Made by a program: the position numbers and the translations under genes. This document shows positions 36,550-45,860 of a stretch of 64,000 nt of DNA, piece after piece. The notes under the pieces are model-generated. The model was not told the DNA's origin. It did not search any database and saw nothing but the letters and a program-made list of their open reading frames with translations. Origin of the DNA: Streptomyces luomodiensis (lineage in GTDB: Bacteria; Actinomycetota; Actinomycetes; Streptomycetales; Streptomycetaceae); the NCBI RefSeq assembly GCF_031679605.1, contig NZ_CP117522.1:9920001-9984000 (forward strand), in the 5' to 3' direction. The number at the start of each line of letters is the position of its first letter. Within the stretch, counting starts at the first letter, position 1.

Positions 36550-38028
36550 CTACGGCGATCGATGAGGCGGGCGGGCCATGGCGGCTGGGTTGGCGATGCG
36601 GTCGAAGTCCTCGGCGCTGATGGAGCCGGAGTCCAGTGCGGCCTCACGCAGGGTGGTGCCCTCCTCGTCGGCCTTGTGCGCGATGACCGAGGCTTTGTCG
36701 TAGCCGATGACGGGGGAGAGGGCGGTGACCAGCATGAGGGACCGGTCGACATAGGAGTCGATTTGGTCGCGGTGCAGCTGGGCGCCCTCGATGCAGTACT
36801 GGCGCAGGTTGGCGCAGGCGTCGGTGAGGATGGTGGCCGCGTGCAGGAAATTGTTGATGACGACCGGGCGCATGGCGTTGAGCTCGAAGTTGCCCTGCGA
36901 GGCGGCGAAGGCGACGGCAGCGTCCTCGGAGAGAACCTGGAGGCAGACCATGACCATCGCCTCGCACTGGGTCGGATTGACCTTGCCCGGCATGATCGAG
37001 GATCCCGGCTCGTTGGCCGGGAGGATCAGTTCGCCCAGGCCGCAGCGGGGCCCTGAGGCCAGCCACCGGATGTCATTGGCGATCTTCATCAGCGGCACGG
37101 CAAGGGCACGCAGGCCGGAGGAGGCGCTGGCCATGGCATCCAGGCCGCCCTGGGCGGCGAACTTGTTCTCCGCGGTGCGGAAGGGGTAGCCGGTCGCGGC
37201 GGCGATCTTGTTGGCGATCTGCTCGCCGAAGCCGGGTGGGGCGTTCAGCCCGGTGCCGACTGCGGTGCCGCCCGCGGCGAGCTCGTACAGGCCCTCGGCG
37301 GAGGCGGTGACTCGGTCGACGGCTTGTGTCAGTTGGTGGGCGTAGCCGGACCACTCCTGTCCGACGGTGAGCGGGACCGCGTCCTCCAGATGGGTGCGGC
37401 CGATCTTCACCACGTCGCGCCACTGCTCCGCCTTGACCTCGATCGCCCGCTGAAGCGCCTGCACGCTGGGCAGCAGGTGCTCGTGGACCGCCTTGACCGC
37501 GGCGACGTGCATGGCGGTGGGGAAGGTGTCGTTGGAGGACTGCCCCATGTTGACGTGGTCGTTGGGGTGGATCGGGGACTTGCTGCCCAGCTCGCCGCCG
37601 ACCAGCTGGATCGCCCGGTTGCTGATCACCTCGTTGGTGTTCATGTTGGACTGCGTCCCGGACCCGGTCTGCCACACATACAGCGGGAAGTGGTCGTCGA
37701 GCTTGCCCGCGATGACCTCGTCAGCGACCTTCTCGATCAGGTCGCCCTTCCAAGCCGGCAGCCGCCCGGCCCGTCCGTTGAGGATCGCGGCCGCCTTCTT
37801 GACATAGCCGTAGGCGTGGTAGACCGCCTTGGGCATCCGGTCGTCCCCGATGGAGAAGTGGATCAGAGACCGCTGCGTCTGGGCACCCCAGTACCGGTCC
37901 GCCGGTACGTCGATCGCGCCCATCGAGTCCGTCTCCCGCCGGGTTCCGGTCGCGTCCAGACCAATGGGCACGTCGAGAACCTCCGGGGTGTCCTCGTCCT
38001 TGCCCGAGCCCGACTGCCGCGCGGTCAT
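36550..38028 (-). CDS. fumC: Class II fumarate hydratase
   Basis: ATG 38028 overlaps the malic-enzyme TGA (ATGA). The 492-residue protein has every class II signature: [38 protein letters not shown], the active-site region [20 protein letters not shown] and the SS-loop [17 protein letters not shown]. This oxygen-stable, iron-free homotetramer interconverts fumarate and malate. Coupling to malic enzyme would send fumarate through malate to pyruvate. An N-terminal extension of about 30 residues ([18 protein letters not shown]) is longer than in E. coli FumC. This may be a second, accessory fumarase. Confidence 0.93.
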   Translation of the reverse strand: MTARQSGSGKDEDTPEVLDVPIGLDATGTRRETDSMGAIDVPADRYWGAQTQRSLIHFSIGDDRMPKAVYHAYGYVKKAAAILNGRAGRLPAWKGDLIEKVADEVIAGKLDDHFPLYVWQTGSGTQSNMNTNEVISNRAIQLVGGELGSKSPIHPNDHVNMGQSSNDTFPTAMHVAAVKAVHEHLLPSVQALQRAIEVKAEQWRDVVKIGRTHLEDAVPLTVGQEWSGYAHQLTQAVDRVTASAEGLYELAAGGTAVGTGLNAPPGFGEQIANKIAAATGYPFRTAENKFAAQGGLDAMASASSGLRALAVPLMKIANDIRWLASGPRCGLGELILPANEPGSSIMPGKVNPTQCEAMVMVCLQVLSEDAAVAFAASQGNFELNAMRPVVINNFLHAATILTDACANLRQYCIEGAQLHRDQIDSYVDRSLMLVTALSPVIGYDKASVIAHKADEEGTTLREAALDSGSISAEDFDRIANPAAMARPPHRSP

Positions 38029-39698
38029 GCCGTCGCTCCGTCGCCGTAGACGGGCTCCCACATGGCCTGGCGGACGGCTTGGCCGGGATCGGCCGGCTCG
38101 CTGGTGGCCACGCCCTCGCTGACCGCCGTTTCGACCACCGCCGCTGCGGTCATCGCGGAGGACTTGCGCAGGTTCTCCACAGGCGGCAGCAGGGAGGCGC
38201 CCGGTGCGCTGACGTCGACCTGGTCGGCCACCGCCCGGGCAGCTGCGAGCAGCATCCCATCGGTCACCCTCGATGCGCCGGAAACGATCGTACCCAGGCC
38301 CAGCCCGGGATACAGCAGCGCGTTGTTGGCCTGCGCGATCTCGTAGGTCACCCCGTCGTGCTCGACGGGTGGGACGGGGATTCCGGCGGCGACCAGGGCC
38401 TTGCCCTTCGACCAGGCGATGACGTCGGCCGGCATAGCCTCGATGCGCGAGGTCGGGTTGGACAGCGGGAGGATGATCGGACGCTCGGTGCCCTCGGCCA
38501 TGGCCTCGACGACCTCGCGGGTGAACGCCCCGTGCACGGTGGAGGTGCCGAGCAGGATCGTCGGCTTGACCTGCTTCACGGTTTCCAGAAGGGAGATCCC
38601 GCCGTCGTCCTTCCTCCAGTCGGCGACCTCCGACGGATCGCGCGCGTAGGACTGCTGGAAGTCACGCAGGTCACTTGTGCCGCGGGTGAGCAGGCCCGGC
38701 TTGTCGATCAGCCAGACCTGGGCCGTGGCCTGCCGGCGGCCCGCACCGTCACGAACCATGGCATCGCGCAGCTGGTCGGCGATGCCCACCCCGGCGGTGC
38801 CCGCGCCGAAGACCACCACCTTCTGCTCTCGCATCGGCACATCGCTGACCTTGATGGCCGACAGGGCTGCGGCCAGGGTAATGGCACCGGTGCCCTGCAT
38901 GTCGTCGTTGAAGATTCGGTAGCCGCCGTAGGTCTCCAGGATCCGCCGGGCGTTGCTGGGGCCGAAGTCCTCGAAGTGCAGCAGCGCACGCGGGAACATC
39001 GCCGAGGCCGTCCGCAGGTACGTCTCGATGAACGCGTCGTAGTCGGCGCCCCGGACCCTGGGGTGCCGGTTGCCCAGGTACAGCGGATCCTTCAGCAGCG
39101 CCTCGCGGTCCGTTCCCACATCCAGTGACACGGGGATGACGCGGGCCGGGTCGATGCCGGCTGCCGCGGAGTAGACCGCCAGCTTGCCGACCGCGATCTG
39201 AATGCCGCCCACGCCCCAGTCGCCGATGCCCAGGATCTGCTCCGCGTCGCTGCACACGATCAGGTCTACGTCCTCGGGCCCGAGTTGGAGCGTGGCGAAG
39301 GCCTTCTCGATGTCCTCGGGCCGGTCGATGGACAAGAAGACGCCGCGCGGGCGGCGGTACTCATGGGAGTACTTCTCGATCGCCTCGCCCACCGTGGGGT
39401 CGTACACGACCGGCAACAACTCCACCAGGTGATCGGTGAGCACCTTGTAGTACAGAGTCTCATTGCGGTCGTGCAGCTGCTCCAGATACACGTTCTTGGC
39501 CAGGTCACCGTCCTGAGCCTGCAGCTGCTGGTACGCGCGCTGCGCCTGCTGCTCCAGAGTCAGTACCGCGGACGGCAGGCGCCCGGTCAGGCCCAGCTCG
39601 TCCCGGTCCGCTTGCGTGAACCCCACGCCCCGGTTGCGGAGTGGATCAGTCAGAACGCGTGGAGTAGCCGGAGTCCGCGCGGTGTGCTTGGCCATCAT
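38025..39698 (-). CDS. NAD-type malic enzyme (oxaloacetate-decarboxylating)
   Basis: GGGAGAG precedes two adjacent ATG codons (39698 and 39695); either gives about 557 residues, the size of the large bacterial/eukaryotic malic enzymes. The malic domain shows [20 protein letters not shown] and the metal-binding [16 protein letters not shown] and [10 protein letters not shown]. The Rossmann domain shows [16 protein letters not shown]. The C-terminus has [21 protein letters not shown]. It converts malate to pyruvate and CO2 with NAD(P) reduction. It is the first gene of a two-gene operon with fumC. Confidence 0.93.
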   Translation of the reverse strand: MMAKHTARTPATPRVLTDPLRNRGVGFTQADRDELGLTGRLPSAVLTLEQQAQRAYQQLQAQDGDLAKNVYLEQLHDRNETLYYKVLTDHLVELLPVVYDPTVGEAIEKYSHEYRRPRGVFLSIDRPEDIEKAFATLQLGPEDVDLIVCSDAEQILGIGDWGVGGIQIAVGKLAVYSAAAGIDPARVIPVSLDVGTDREALLKDPLYLGNRHPRVRGADYDAFIETYLRTASAMFPRALLHFEDFGPSNARRILETYGGYRIFNDDMQGTGAITLAAALSAIKVSDVPMREQKVVVFGAGTAGVGIADQLRDAMVRDGAGRRQATAQVWLIDKPGLLTRGTSDLRDFQQSYARDPSEVADWRKDDGGISLLETVKQVKPTILLGTSTVHGAFTREVVEAMAEGTERPIILPLSNPTSRIEAMPADVIAWSKGKALVAAGIPVPPVEHDGVTYEIAQANNALLYPGLGLGTIVSGASRVTDGMLLAAARAVADQVDVSAPGASLLPPVENLRKSSAMTAAAVVETAVSEGVATSEPADPGQAVRQAMWEPVYGDGATA

Positions 39699-40110
39699 TG
39701 CTCTCCCTATGCGCGTGTGCAGGCTGATACCGCCCCGGCGGGCCTGGGCCGGGAGCGTCACCCAGGTCCGTCACTACCGTACGCAGGCACCTGTCCCTGC
39801 CGCTCGTTGATATTGAGCCGGTTCGCCGGATCACCCGGGATTGCCGCCGCGGCCGGGACAATTGCGCGGGTATCCCCGCCGAGCCTGCTGACCCATGCTT
39901 GGCCTCACGACTATCGGGGATCGTTCAACGCCCACGACAAGGATCGCGCTTGGAGAATTACCTGCACCGTGCCGTCTGTGCAGGCACGATGTCTCTTCGG
40001 GCAGCTCAGGTCGCCATCGCGACGAACTGGGTGAAGGCGTACTGCGAAAGTGAAGCTCGGGGAATGTCCGGCTCGCATTCAGTCGCGTCAGCACGTGCGG
40101 AGGGTTGTGC
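39699..40110. other. Intergenic region without a recognisable gene
   Basis: Divided between the upstream region of the malic-enzyme operon and the 3' side of the amidotransferase gene, which also runs leftward. Small frames show no family match or ribosome site. The malic-enzyme promoter must lie near the left end. Confidence 0.5.
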
Positions 40111-40812
40111 TCAGCAGCCGGCCTCGTCCAGCCACTCAGTGACGGCGTCGGCAGCCTGTCGGCTCAGCTTGGGGCCCACTGCCGCTGCGTCACGCCGCAG
40201 GGTGCGCGGATCGATGTCCGCGGCGAGGAGAGCCTCGGCGTGGCCCATGAGCCAGTGTTCGATGTCACGGTGATCGGCCTCCAGGTGGAATTGGAGCCCG
40301 AGGACATGGGCTCCGACGGCGAACGCCTGGTGCGGGCACCTCGTGGTGGACGCGAGGTGGCGGGCGCCGACGGGCAGTTCGAAACAGTCGTTGTGCCAGT
40401 GCAGGACGGGGACATCGGCGAGGTGACGCAGGGCTGAAGTCATCCCGTCGGGTGTGAGGGCAAGGGGGGCGTATCCGATCTCTGTGGCTGGGCCGGGAGC
40501 GACTGCGGCCCCGAGCGCGCGGGCGAGAAGCTGGGCCCCAAGACAGATTCCCATCGTGGGTCTCCGCGTGGCGAGCCGTGCCCGCAGTGCGGTGAGCTCG
40601 TCGTGCAGGACCGGGTAGCGGTCGGTGTCGTTGGCACCGACCGGCCCTCCGAGCACGACGAGCAGATCGGCGCCGGTGATCGCGTCGGAATCGATACCTT
40701 CGGTGGTGACGTCGAGATGGCGCACGTCGTAGCCCCGATCGTGCAGCAACGGGTGGAGCAGCCCGAGGTCCTCGAAACCGAGATGACGAATAGCCAGGGC
40801 GATGGGAGGCAT
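40111..40812 (-). CDS. Class I glutamine amidotransferase-like protein
   Basis: This 233-residue protein has the GATase fold. It shows LLVVLGGPVGANDTDRYPVL, the nucleophile Cys in MGICLGAQLLARALG (about residue 90) and His/Glu of the triad in LGLQFHLEADHRDIEHWL. It most resembles the stand-alone GMP-synthase-like amidotransferases that hydrolyse glutamine or gamma-glutamyl compounds. It is the third gene of a VOC-SDR-GATase operon, 12 nt after the SDR stop. The partner synthase is not in the window, so the product is unknown. Confidence 0.85.
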   Translation of the reverse strand: MPPIALAIRHLGFEDLGLLHPLLHDRGYDVRHLDVTTEGIDSDAITGADLLVVLGGPVGANDTDRYPVLHDELTALRARLATRRPTMGICLGAQLLARALGAAVAPGPATEIGYAPLALTPDGMTSALRHLADVPVLHWHNDCFELPVGARHLASTTRCPHQAFAVGAHVLGLQFHLEADHRDIEHWLMGHAEALLAADIDPRTLRRDAAAVGPKLSRQAADAVTEWLDEAGC

Positions 40813-40824
40813 GCGGGTGGGCTT

Positions 40825-41586
40825 TCAGGTGCGTAGGTACGAGGCGCCGTTGAGGTCGACGATGGTGCCCGACGTCCAGGCTGCGGCCGGCGACGCGAGG
40901 AAGCACACGGTGGCGGCAATTTCCTCGGGGGTGCCGACCCGGCCGAAGGGACTCTGGCTACGGAGCAGATCCCCGTCGGGGCCGGTGAGTTTGGTGGACT
41001 GGCGTTCGGTGGCGACGAATCCCGGGGCCACCGACGTGACGGCGATGCCGTGTGGCGCCAGCGCGACAGCCATCGACTGCCCGAAGGCGTGCAGCGCGGC
41101 CTTGCTCGCTCCGTAGGCGGGAAAGTCGGGTTCGCCGCGGAACGCGCCGCGTGATCCGACGTTCACGATGCTCCCGCCGGTACCGCGGTCGATGAGGTGT
41201 CGGGCCACCGCCCAGGTCACATCGGCCGTGCCCAGCACGTTGACGTCCAGCATGCGTCGCCAGATCTGCTGCCAGGTGTGCAGTGGGACATCGGCGACCG
41301 GGTGGTGTGTGCCGGCCGCCGGTGCCACGGCGGCGTTGTTGACCAGGACATCGATGCTGCCGAGCGCCGTCACGGCCTCCGCCACGATCCGTTCGCCGGT
41401 ACCAGGATCGCCGAGATCGCCTTCGATCAGCGTGTGCCCAGTGCCGGGCAGCTGCCGCAGCGTTTCTTCGGCGTCTGTACGTCGGCTGGCGTACTGCACC
41501 GCTACTCGGTCCCCGCCTGCCGCGAACGCCATTGCGATGGCCCGGCCGATGCCCCGGGAGGCGCCGGTCACCAGGACGCCCCTCAT
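40825..41586 (-). CDS. SDR family oxidoreductase
   Basis: ATG 41586 overlaps the preceding TGA (ATGA). The 253-residue protein is a classical short-chain dehydrogenase: TGASRGIGRAIAMAF coenzyme loop, DVLVNNAA, catalytic Ser in VNVGSRGAF and YGASK (Tyr and Lys), then the PGFVAT motif. The Arg-rich site after the first strand (YASRRTD) favours NADPH. It reduces or oxidises a ketone/alcohol in an unknown pathway, together with the VOC protein and the amidotransferase of the same operon. Confidence 0.9.
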   Translation of the reverse strand: MRGVLVTGASRGIGRAIAMAFAAGGDRVAVQYASRRTDAEETLRQLPGTGHTLIEGDLGDPGTGERIVAEAVTALGSIDVLVNNAAVAPAAGTHHPVADVPLHTWQQIWRRMLDVNVLGTADVTWAVARHLIDRGTGGSIVNVGSRGAFRGEPDFPAYGASKAALHAFGQSMAVALAPHGIAVTSVAPGFVATERQSTKLTGPDGDLLRSQSPFGRVGTPEEIAATVCFLASPAAAWTSGTIVDLNGASYLRT

Positions 41587-42005
41587 CGCGCGAACACCAT
41601 CGACTCGTCGCGGAATGCTTTGAACTCCAGAGCATTGCCGGCCGGGTCGCGGAAGAACATGGTCCATTGCTCCGCTGGTTGGCCGGGGAATCGGCAGTGT
41701 GGCTCGATGTCGAAGTGCACACCGGCTGTCCGTAGCCGGTCGGCGGTGGTGTGGAAGCGTTCCTCGGTCAGCAGCAGGCCGAAGTGCGGGATGGGCACGG
41801 TGTGCTGTTCCACTGTGCTGACGCCGGCCGGTGCAGGTGCGGTGGGAACGAGGTGGGTCACCAGCTGGTGGCCGTGCAGGTCCCAGTCGACCCAGTGGTC
41901 GGTGGACCGTCCTTCCGGCAGGTTCAGGACGTCTCCGTAGAAGGTGCGGGCGGCGCCAAGGTCGTCGACCGGGATGGCCAGGTGCACAGCGGGACGGGAC
42001 GACAT
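41583..42005 (-). CDS. VOC (glyoxalase/bleomycin-resistance) superfamily protein
   Basis: ATG 42005 follows GGAGGGA. The 140-residue product has two beta-alpha-beta-beta-beta modules: VHLAIPVDDLGAARTFYGDV with a metal-type His, and HFGLLLTEERFHTTADRLRT with FFRDPAGNALEFKAF carrying the C-terminal metal Glu. VOC proteins are dioxygenases, isomerases, lyases or drug-binding proteins; which one cannot be told here. It is the first gene of the operon, controlled from the GntR-facing promoter. It overlaps the SDR start by 4 nt. Confidence 0.88.
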   Translation of the reverse strand: MSSRPAVHLAIPVDDLGAARTFYGDVLNLPEGRSTDHWVDWDLHGHQLVTHLVPTAPAPAGVSTVEQHTVPIPHFGLLLTEERFHTTADRLRTAGVHFDIEPHCRFPGQPAEQWTMFFRDPAGNALEFKAFRDESMVFAR

Positions 42006-42063
42006 GGGCGTCCCTCCTCTCGTGAGGGGATGGGCGAGCAACCCTGGCCACCTTCACTGGAAG

Positions 42064-42081
42064 ATGTTCAGATGTCAACAT
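42064..42081. promoter_or_regulatory. GntR operator, left copy
   Basis: ATGTTCAGATGTCAACAT is the inverse of the site at 42124-42141 with 16 of 18 positions equal, and has its own ATGT..ACAT dyad. It lies 59-76 nt upstream of the VOC gene start. Confidence 0.7.
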
Positions 42082-42123
42082 TAGACATTGCGCGAACTTG
42101 TGACTTGCCTGATCGGTGCTCGG

Positions 42124-42141
42124 ATGTCAACATCTGAACAT
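42124..42141. promoter_or_regulatory. GntR operator, right copy, overlapping the regulator start codon
   Basis: ATGTCAACATCTGAACAT includes the first two bases of the GntR ATG. A bound repressor would sit on the regulator's own translation start, which fits autorepression. The two copies are 60 bp apart, start to start, in opposite orientation. Confidence 0.7.
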
Positions 42142-42844
42142 GGGGTCCGCTCTGCCGAAAGCCGCTCTGCCGAAAGCCGCCCGCCGAGGGCTCGCCGACG
42201 AGGCAGCCGACCTGGTCCGCGAGGCGATCCTCGCCGGCCTTTTCCCGCCTGGAGCGCCGCTGCGGGAGGTTGAACTCGCAACGCACCTCGGCATCAGCCG
42301 CGGCTCGGTCCGTCAGGGCCTCGCCGAGCTGGAACACGAAGGCCTCATCCGCACAGGCTGGCACCGGGCGACCACCGTCATCGAGGTGCGAACTGAGGAC
42401 GTCGAGGAGGTCTACGCCCTGCGCGCCGCGCTCGACCGCCTCGCTGCGACGACCGCGCGGCGGTCGGCGGGCACCGCCGACTTCGCCGAGCTCGACCGCC
42501 TCGTCGACGCGATGGACACTGAATGCCGTGCCACCGCCGACAGCCGTCGTCTGGTGGCACTGGACATCGCGTTTCACGACCAGATCTATGCCGCCGCCGG
42601 CAACGGGCGCCTCACTACGGCGTGGCACGCCATCCGATCTCAGATCCATCTGTTCCAGCTGCGCCGGGTCGAGTCCGGCTATGACCACTACCGTGCCCGG
42701 GTCGTCGACGAACATCGGGAACTGGCAGCCCTTTTGCGCGATGGCGACGTACGGACCCTGGCACGAAAAGCTGAGGAGCACGTCGACTCCGCTCGCCGCT
42801 CGCTGCTGGCGGGTCTGCCGAACGCGTCGCCTACATCGCCGTGA
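42140..42844 (+). CDS. GntR family regulator (FCD/FadR subfamily)
   Basis: ATG 42140 gives 234 residues. The winged helix is AADLVREAILAGLFPPGAPL then REVELATHLGISRGSVRQGL (about 15-55). The all-helical FCD effector domain follows (YALRAALDRLAATTARRSAG, ALDIAFHDQIYAAAGNGRL with metal-type Asp and His, VDEHRELAALLRDGD). FCD proteins bind small organic acids. It is divergent from the VOC-SDR-GATase operon, with two inverted 18-bp sites in the gap. No Shine-Dalgarno is evident, so the mRNA may be nearly leaderless. Confidence 0.88.
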   Translation: MGSALPKAALPKAARRGLADEAADLVREAILAGLFPPGAPLREVELATHLGISRGSVRQGLAELEHEGLIRTGWHRATTVIEVRTEDVEEVYALRAALDRLAATTARRSAGTADFAELDRLVDAMDTECRATADSRRLVALDIAFHDQIYAAAGNGRLTTAWHAIRSQIHLFQLRRVESGYDHYRARVVDEHRELAALLRDGDVRTLARKAEEHVDSARRSLLAGLPNASPTSP

Positions 42845-42929
42845 TCGTGTTCGGTGGATTCTCGCTAGTGCTGTGCTCCGGACGTGAGATCCGCCAGGCC
42901 ACGGACGGCCCGGAGCCGAAGGCACGCGG

Positions 42930-43240
42930 CGGCGGTGCCGGACGACCTTGGCCGAGCCGGCCAGCCTCGAGGCCGGGCTGGCCGGGGCGAAGGCGCTGCT
43001 CGTGCTGCTGTCCGGCGACCTGCACGCCGCCGGAGCCAGCCCGGCCGACACCGGCCCGGAGGTGATCACGCCGCACCACCAGGCGGAGGCCATCGCCGCC
43101 GCGCTGGGCTCGCCGGTGCGGTTTCACGACCTCACTTGCGACGAGGCCAAGGGAGCCATGGCCCAAAGCATGCTGGCCGAGTTCGCCGAGGACACCCTGG
43201 ACATCCTCGGTTTCCCGAGCCCGAGGAACGCGAAATCAAC
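42930..43240 (+). pseudogene. NmrA-type NAD(P)-binding protein, remnant with internal deletion
   Basis: AEPASLEAGLAGAKALLVLL-SGDLHAAGASPAD matches the middle of NmrA-like reductases. It jumps directly to VITPHHQAEAIAAALGSPVR and FHDLTCDEAKGAMAQSMLAE, which belong near the C-terminus. About 90 residues are missing between, and the coenzyme glycine motif is gone. Confidence 0.6.
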
Positions 43241-43244
43241 GTGG

Positions 43245-43900
43245 TCTCCGCCAAGGTGCTCGTCGAGCGGTCAGTGCTCCTGGCCGAGCGCCTTCGCGAG
43301 CTCCTCGACGACGGCACCGGCAGCATGCGGGCCGAACTCCTGCCACTTTTCGATGCCCTACGGCAGATGCGCCGCCCGAAAGGCGCCCTGACCTGGACGA
43401 GTAAGCTCCACGTCCAGCGGAACCTGCTGGCTCTGGCCCGCGGCGAAGTTCCGCTCACTCACGCGGGCTTGAGCCAGCTCACCCCCTGGCGCTCGGTCGC
43501 CTACCTGCGCGACCTGCTCATCCAGGCCGGTGCTGCTGCTGTTCCAGCGATGGCTCGACGAGAAGCTGCCCGCCGTCAGGGGCGCCGAGCACCAAAGGCT
43601 GTTGGGACTCTTCGCCGCCTGGCACGTCCAGCGCCGCCTGAACATCCTGGCCGGCCGCGGTCCGCTCACCGGCAAGCAGATCCAGCAGGCCCGCAACGAG
43701 ATTCACCTTGCGACCACTTCCTCAGCCACCTTGCCGAACGCGGACGGACCCCCGCCGACTGCACCCAAGCCGATGTCGATACCTGGTACGCGGGCGGCTA
43801 CACATCCCGGAGCCTCACTCATGCCTTCCTGCGGTGGGCGATGCGGTCCAAACACATGCCGCCACCTGTCGTAGGCGACTACCAGGTCCTGCCCCGCGTC
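43245..43900 (+). pseudogene. Site-specific recombinase N-terminal half, frameshifted
   Basis: Three frames in sequence give LTWTSKLHVQRNLLALARGE-VPLTHAGL, then LLLFQRWLDEKLPAVRGAEH with HVQRRLNILAGRGPLTGKQI, then FLSHLAERGRTPADCTQADV with SRSLTHAFLRWAMRSKHMPP. These follow the order of the SAM-like N-terminal region of a common Streptomyces recombinase. The catalytic domain is missing. It ends where the IS5-type element begins. Confidence 0.55.
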
Positions 43901-44060
43901 CGTCTCCGTGTCCATGCTCAGTGGCTGTTGTCGTTCCGATGTTGAGGGGTGCGCGTCGAACGGGAGTCTCGATCGGGTGATCGTCGCTGGCCGCGGGCAT
44001 GAAGGCAGGGCCTCTTGGTAGCTCGGGGTTGCGAAGCCAACCGAGATCCAGGAGACCCTG

Positions 44061-44977
44061 TTGCCGCGGTTCTACGTCCTCGTGCCGGTGGAGTTCACCT
44101 CGGCGTCTTCGTCGTGTGATTGTGTCGCCCACCGGTTCGGAAACGCAGCCGATCACCCGGAACGTGTTCGGCGGTATCCGTCGGACATGACGGACGCGGA
44201 ATGGGAGACGGTCAGGCCGCTGCTGCCGGTGCCGGCCTGGCTGCGCGGCCGGGGCGGGCAGCCGGAGGCATACTGCCACCGCGTGATGCTGGACGCAATC
44301 CGCTACCTCGTGGACAACGGAATCAAATGGCGCGGTATGCCGGTCGACTTTCCGCCGTGGGACCGGGTGTATGCGTTCTTCCGCCGCTGGCGCGACCACG
44401 GCCTGGTCAAGGGTTCCACGACCGGCTGCGCGGGCAGGGCCGCGAAACGCTGGGCCGCGACGCGGCACCGACGGCCGGTGTGATCGACTCGCAGTCGGTC
44501 AAGGCGGACGCCGTCGTCGGTGCCGACAGCCGCGGTTTCGACGGCGGCAAACTCATCAACGGCCGTAAGCGGCACGTCGTGGTCGACACGCTCGGCCTGC
44601 TGCTGGGCGTCATGGTCACCGCCGCGGACACCGGCGACCGCACCGCCGCCCACGTGCTGCTCGGGCAGGTCGCCGACGTGCACCAGCGGCTGGAACCGGT
44701 CTGGGCCGACGGCGGCCACACCGGCGGCCTCATCGCCTACTGCCTGGCCACGCTCGCGCTGGTCCTGGCGATCGTGAAACGCAGCGACGACATGCGCGGC
44801 TTCGTGGTGCTTCCCAAGCGATGGATCGTCGAGCGGTTCTTCGCCCATCTGATGCGCACCCGCCATCTGGTGCGCGACTTCGAACGCCGCACCGCCAGCG
44901 CCGAGGCGATGGTCTACTGGTCGATAATCCTGCTCATGACGCGCCGTCTTGCCCGGCCGGGCCCTGGGCGAGGGTGA
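44061..44977 (+). pseudogene. IS5 family transposase, unit A, frameshifted
   Basis: Frame one gives MTDAEWETVRPLLPVPAWLR (from ATG 44187) to FFRRWRDHGLV. At about 44415 the protein passes to another frame (FHDRLRGQGRETLGRDAAPT, VIDSQSVKADAVVGADSRGF with the first Asp, RKRHVVVDTLGLLLGVMVTA, PVWADGGHTGGLIAY with the second Asp, RWIVERFFAHLMRTRHLVRD with Glu). The closely related copy in unit B is in one frame, so this shift is a defect rather than programmed. Confidence 0.8.
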
Positions 44978-45452
44978 ACCGGCCCGGCTGCCGCGCGACC
45001 AGGCGCTTCGCCTACGACCGCAGCGCCTCCACCGTGGCCGGCACCGTGTCCAGACCGAACACCACCGCCAACTCCTGGCAGGTCAACGGCCCTTTATGGA
45101 GCCGGTGCCGGTCCGCGAGGGTGGTGAGGATGCGCTGATAGTCCACCGACATCACCGACCAGGCCAGCCCCTCACGCCACACCGGCACCTGCGACTTCGG
45201 CTTCGCCGCCTGCCTGGGCGCCGAGCGCGTCTCCGCGTCCCGTGGGCCGGGAACGGCCTCCTCATCAGCGATGTTGCCGTCGTCCGGAACCAGGACGGTG
45301 CCCACTCGCCTGCGGGCGATCGCCCACTCCTGTCATTCCTGCTCGGCCGCTGCCAGCTCGGCCTGGATGCGATCGGCTTCCTCGCGCAACCCGTCGACTC
45401 GACGGCGAGCGGCGAGCTCGTGCTGTTCCAGCAGTCCGACGACCGACGGCAT
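44934..45452 (-). pseudogene. IS-associated accessory protein, unit A, two premature stops
   Basis: From ATG 45452 a coiled coil is read (HELAARRRVDGLREEADRIQ-AELAAAEQE). TGA follows at 45333-45335 where Trp is expected, then a linker, then VDYQRILTTLADRHRLHKGP and LTCQELAVVFGLDTVPATVE. A TAG follows at 45012-45014 in place of the SK of SKAKRL, then the tail to TGA 44934-44936. It overlaps the transposase 3' end by 44 bp on the opposite strand. The tail resembles a winged helix; function is unknown. Confidence 0.6.
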
Positions 45453-45462
45453 CCGCACGGTG

Positions 45463-45860
45463 TGGGAGCGGTTCGTGATCGCCCGTGGGACGGTGGGCGA
45501 GGTTCTGGCGGAGCCCCGCGGAGGCGGGGACGCGGCGTCGGCCGTGGTGGTCGGCGAGCGGCCGGTGCAGGTCAGGCGGCGGTGCCCGGCTCAGTGGTGC
45601 CGCACTGGGAGGAAGGGCTCGTCCCGGCGGTTCTCGCACCGGACTACCAGCGGATCATGGACGTACTGGTCGGCGGGAACGGGATATGCGGGGAGGCGAT
45701 GGACTGCCGTCAACTCGCGGCCGCGGTAGGACTGGAGCCGGTCCCGGCGAAGGTGGAAGGGGTGCGGTCGAAAGCCAAGCGGCTGGCCGCGCGGGGCTGG
45801 CTGGCGGAGGAACGTCCGGGGCTGTTCAGCGTGCCCGTCGGGCGAGGCGGCGGCTCATGA
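45463..45860 (+). pseudogene. IS-associated accessory protein, unit B, truncated and frameshifted
   Basis: It begins inside the family (VWERFVIARGTVGEVLAEPR) without the coiled coil. It shifts frame at about 45575, then reads PHWEEGLVPAVLAPDYQRIM, DCRQLAAAVGLEPVPAKVEG and VRSKAKRLAARGWLAEERPG. The family order (linker, then DYQRI domain, then SKAKRL winged-helix-like tail) matches unit A. It overlaps the 3' end of the convergent transposase by 35 bp. Confidence 0.6.
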
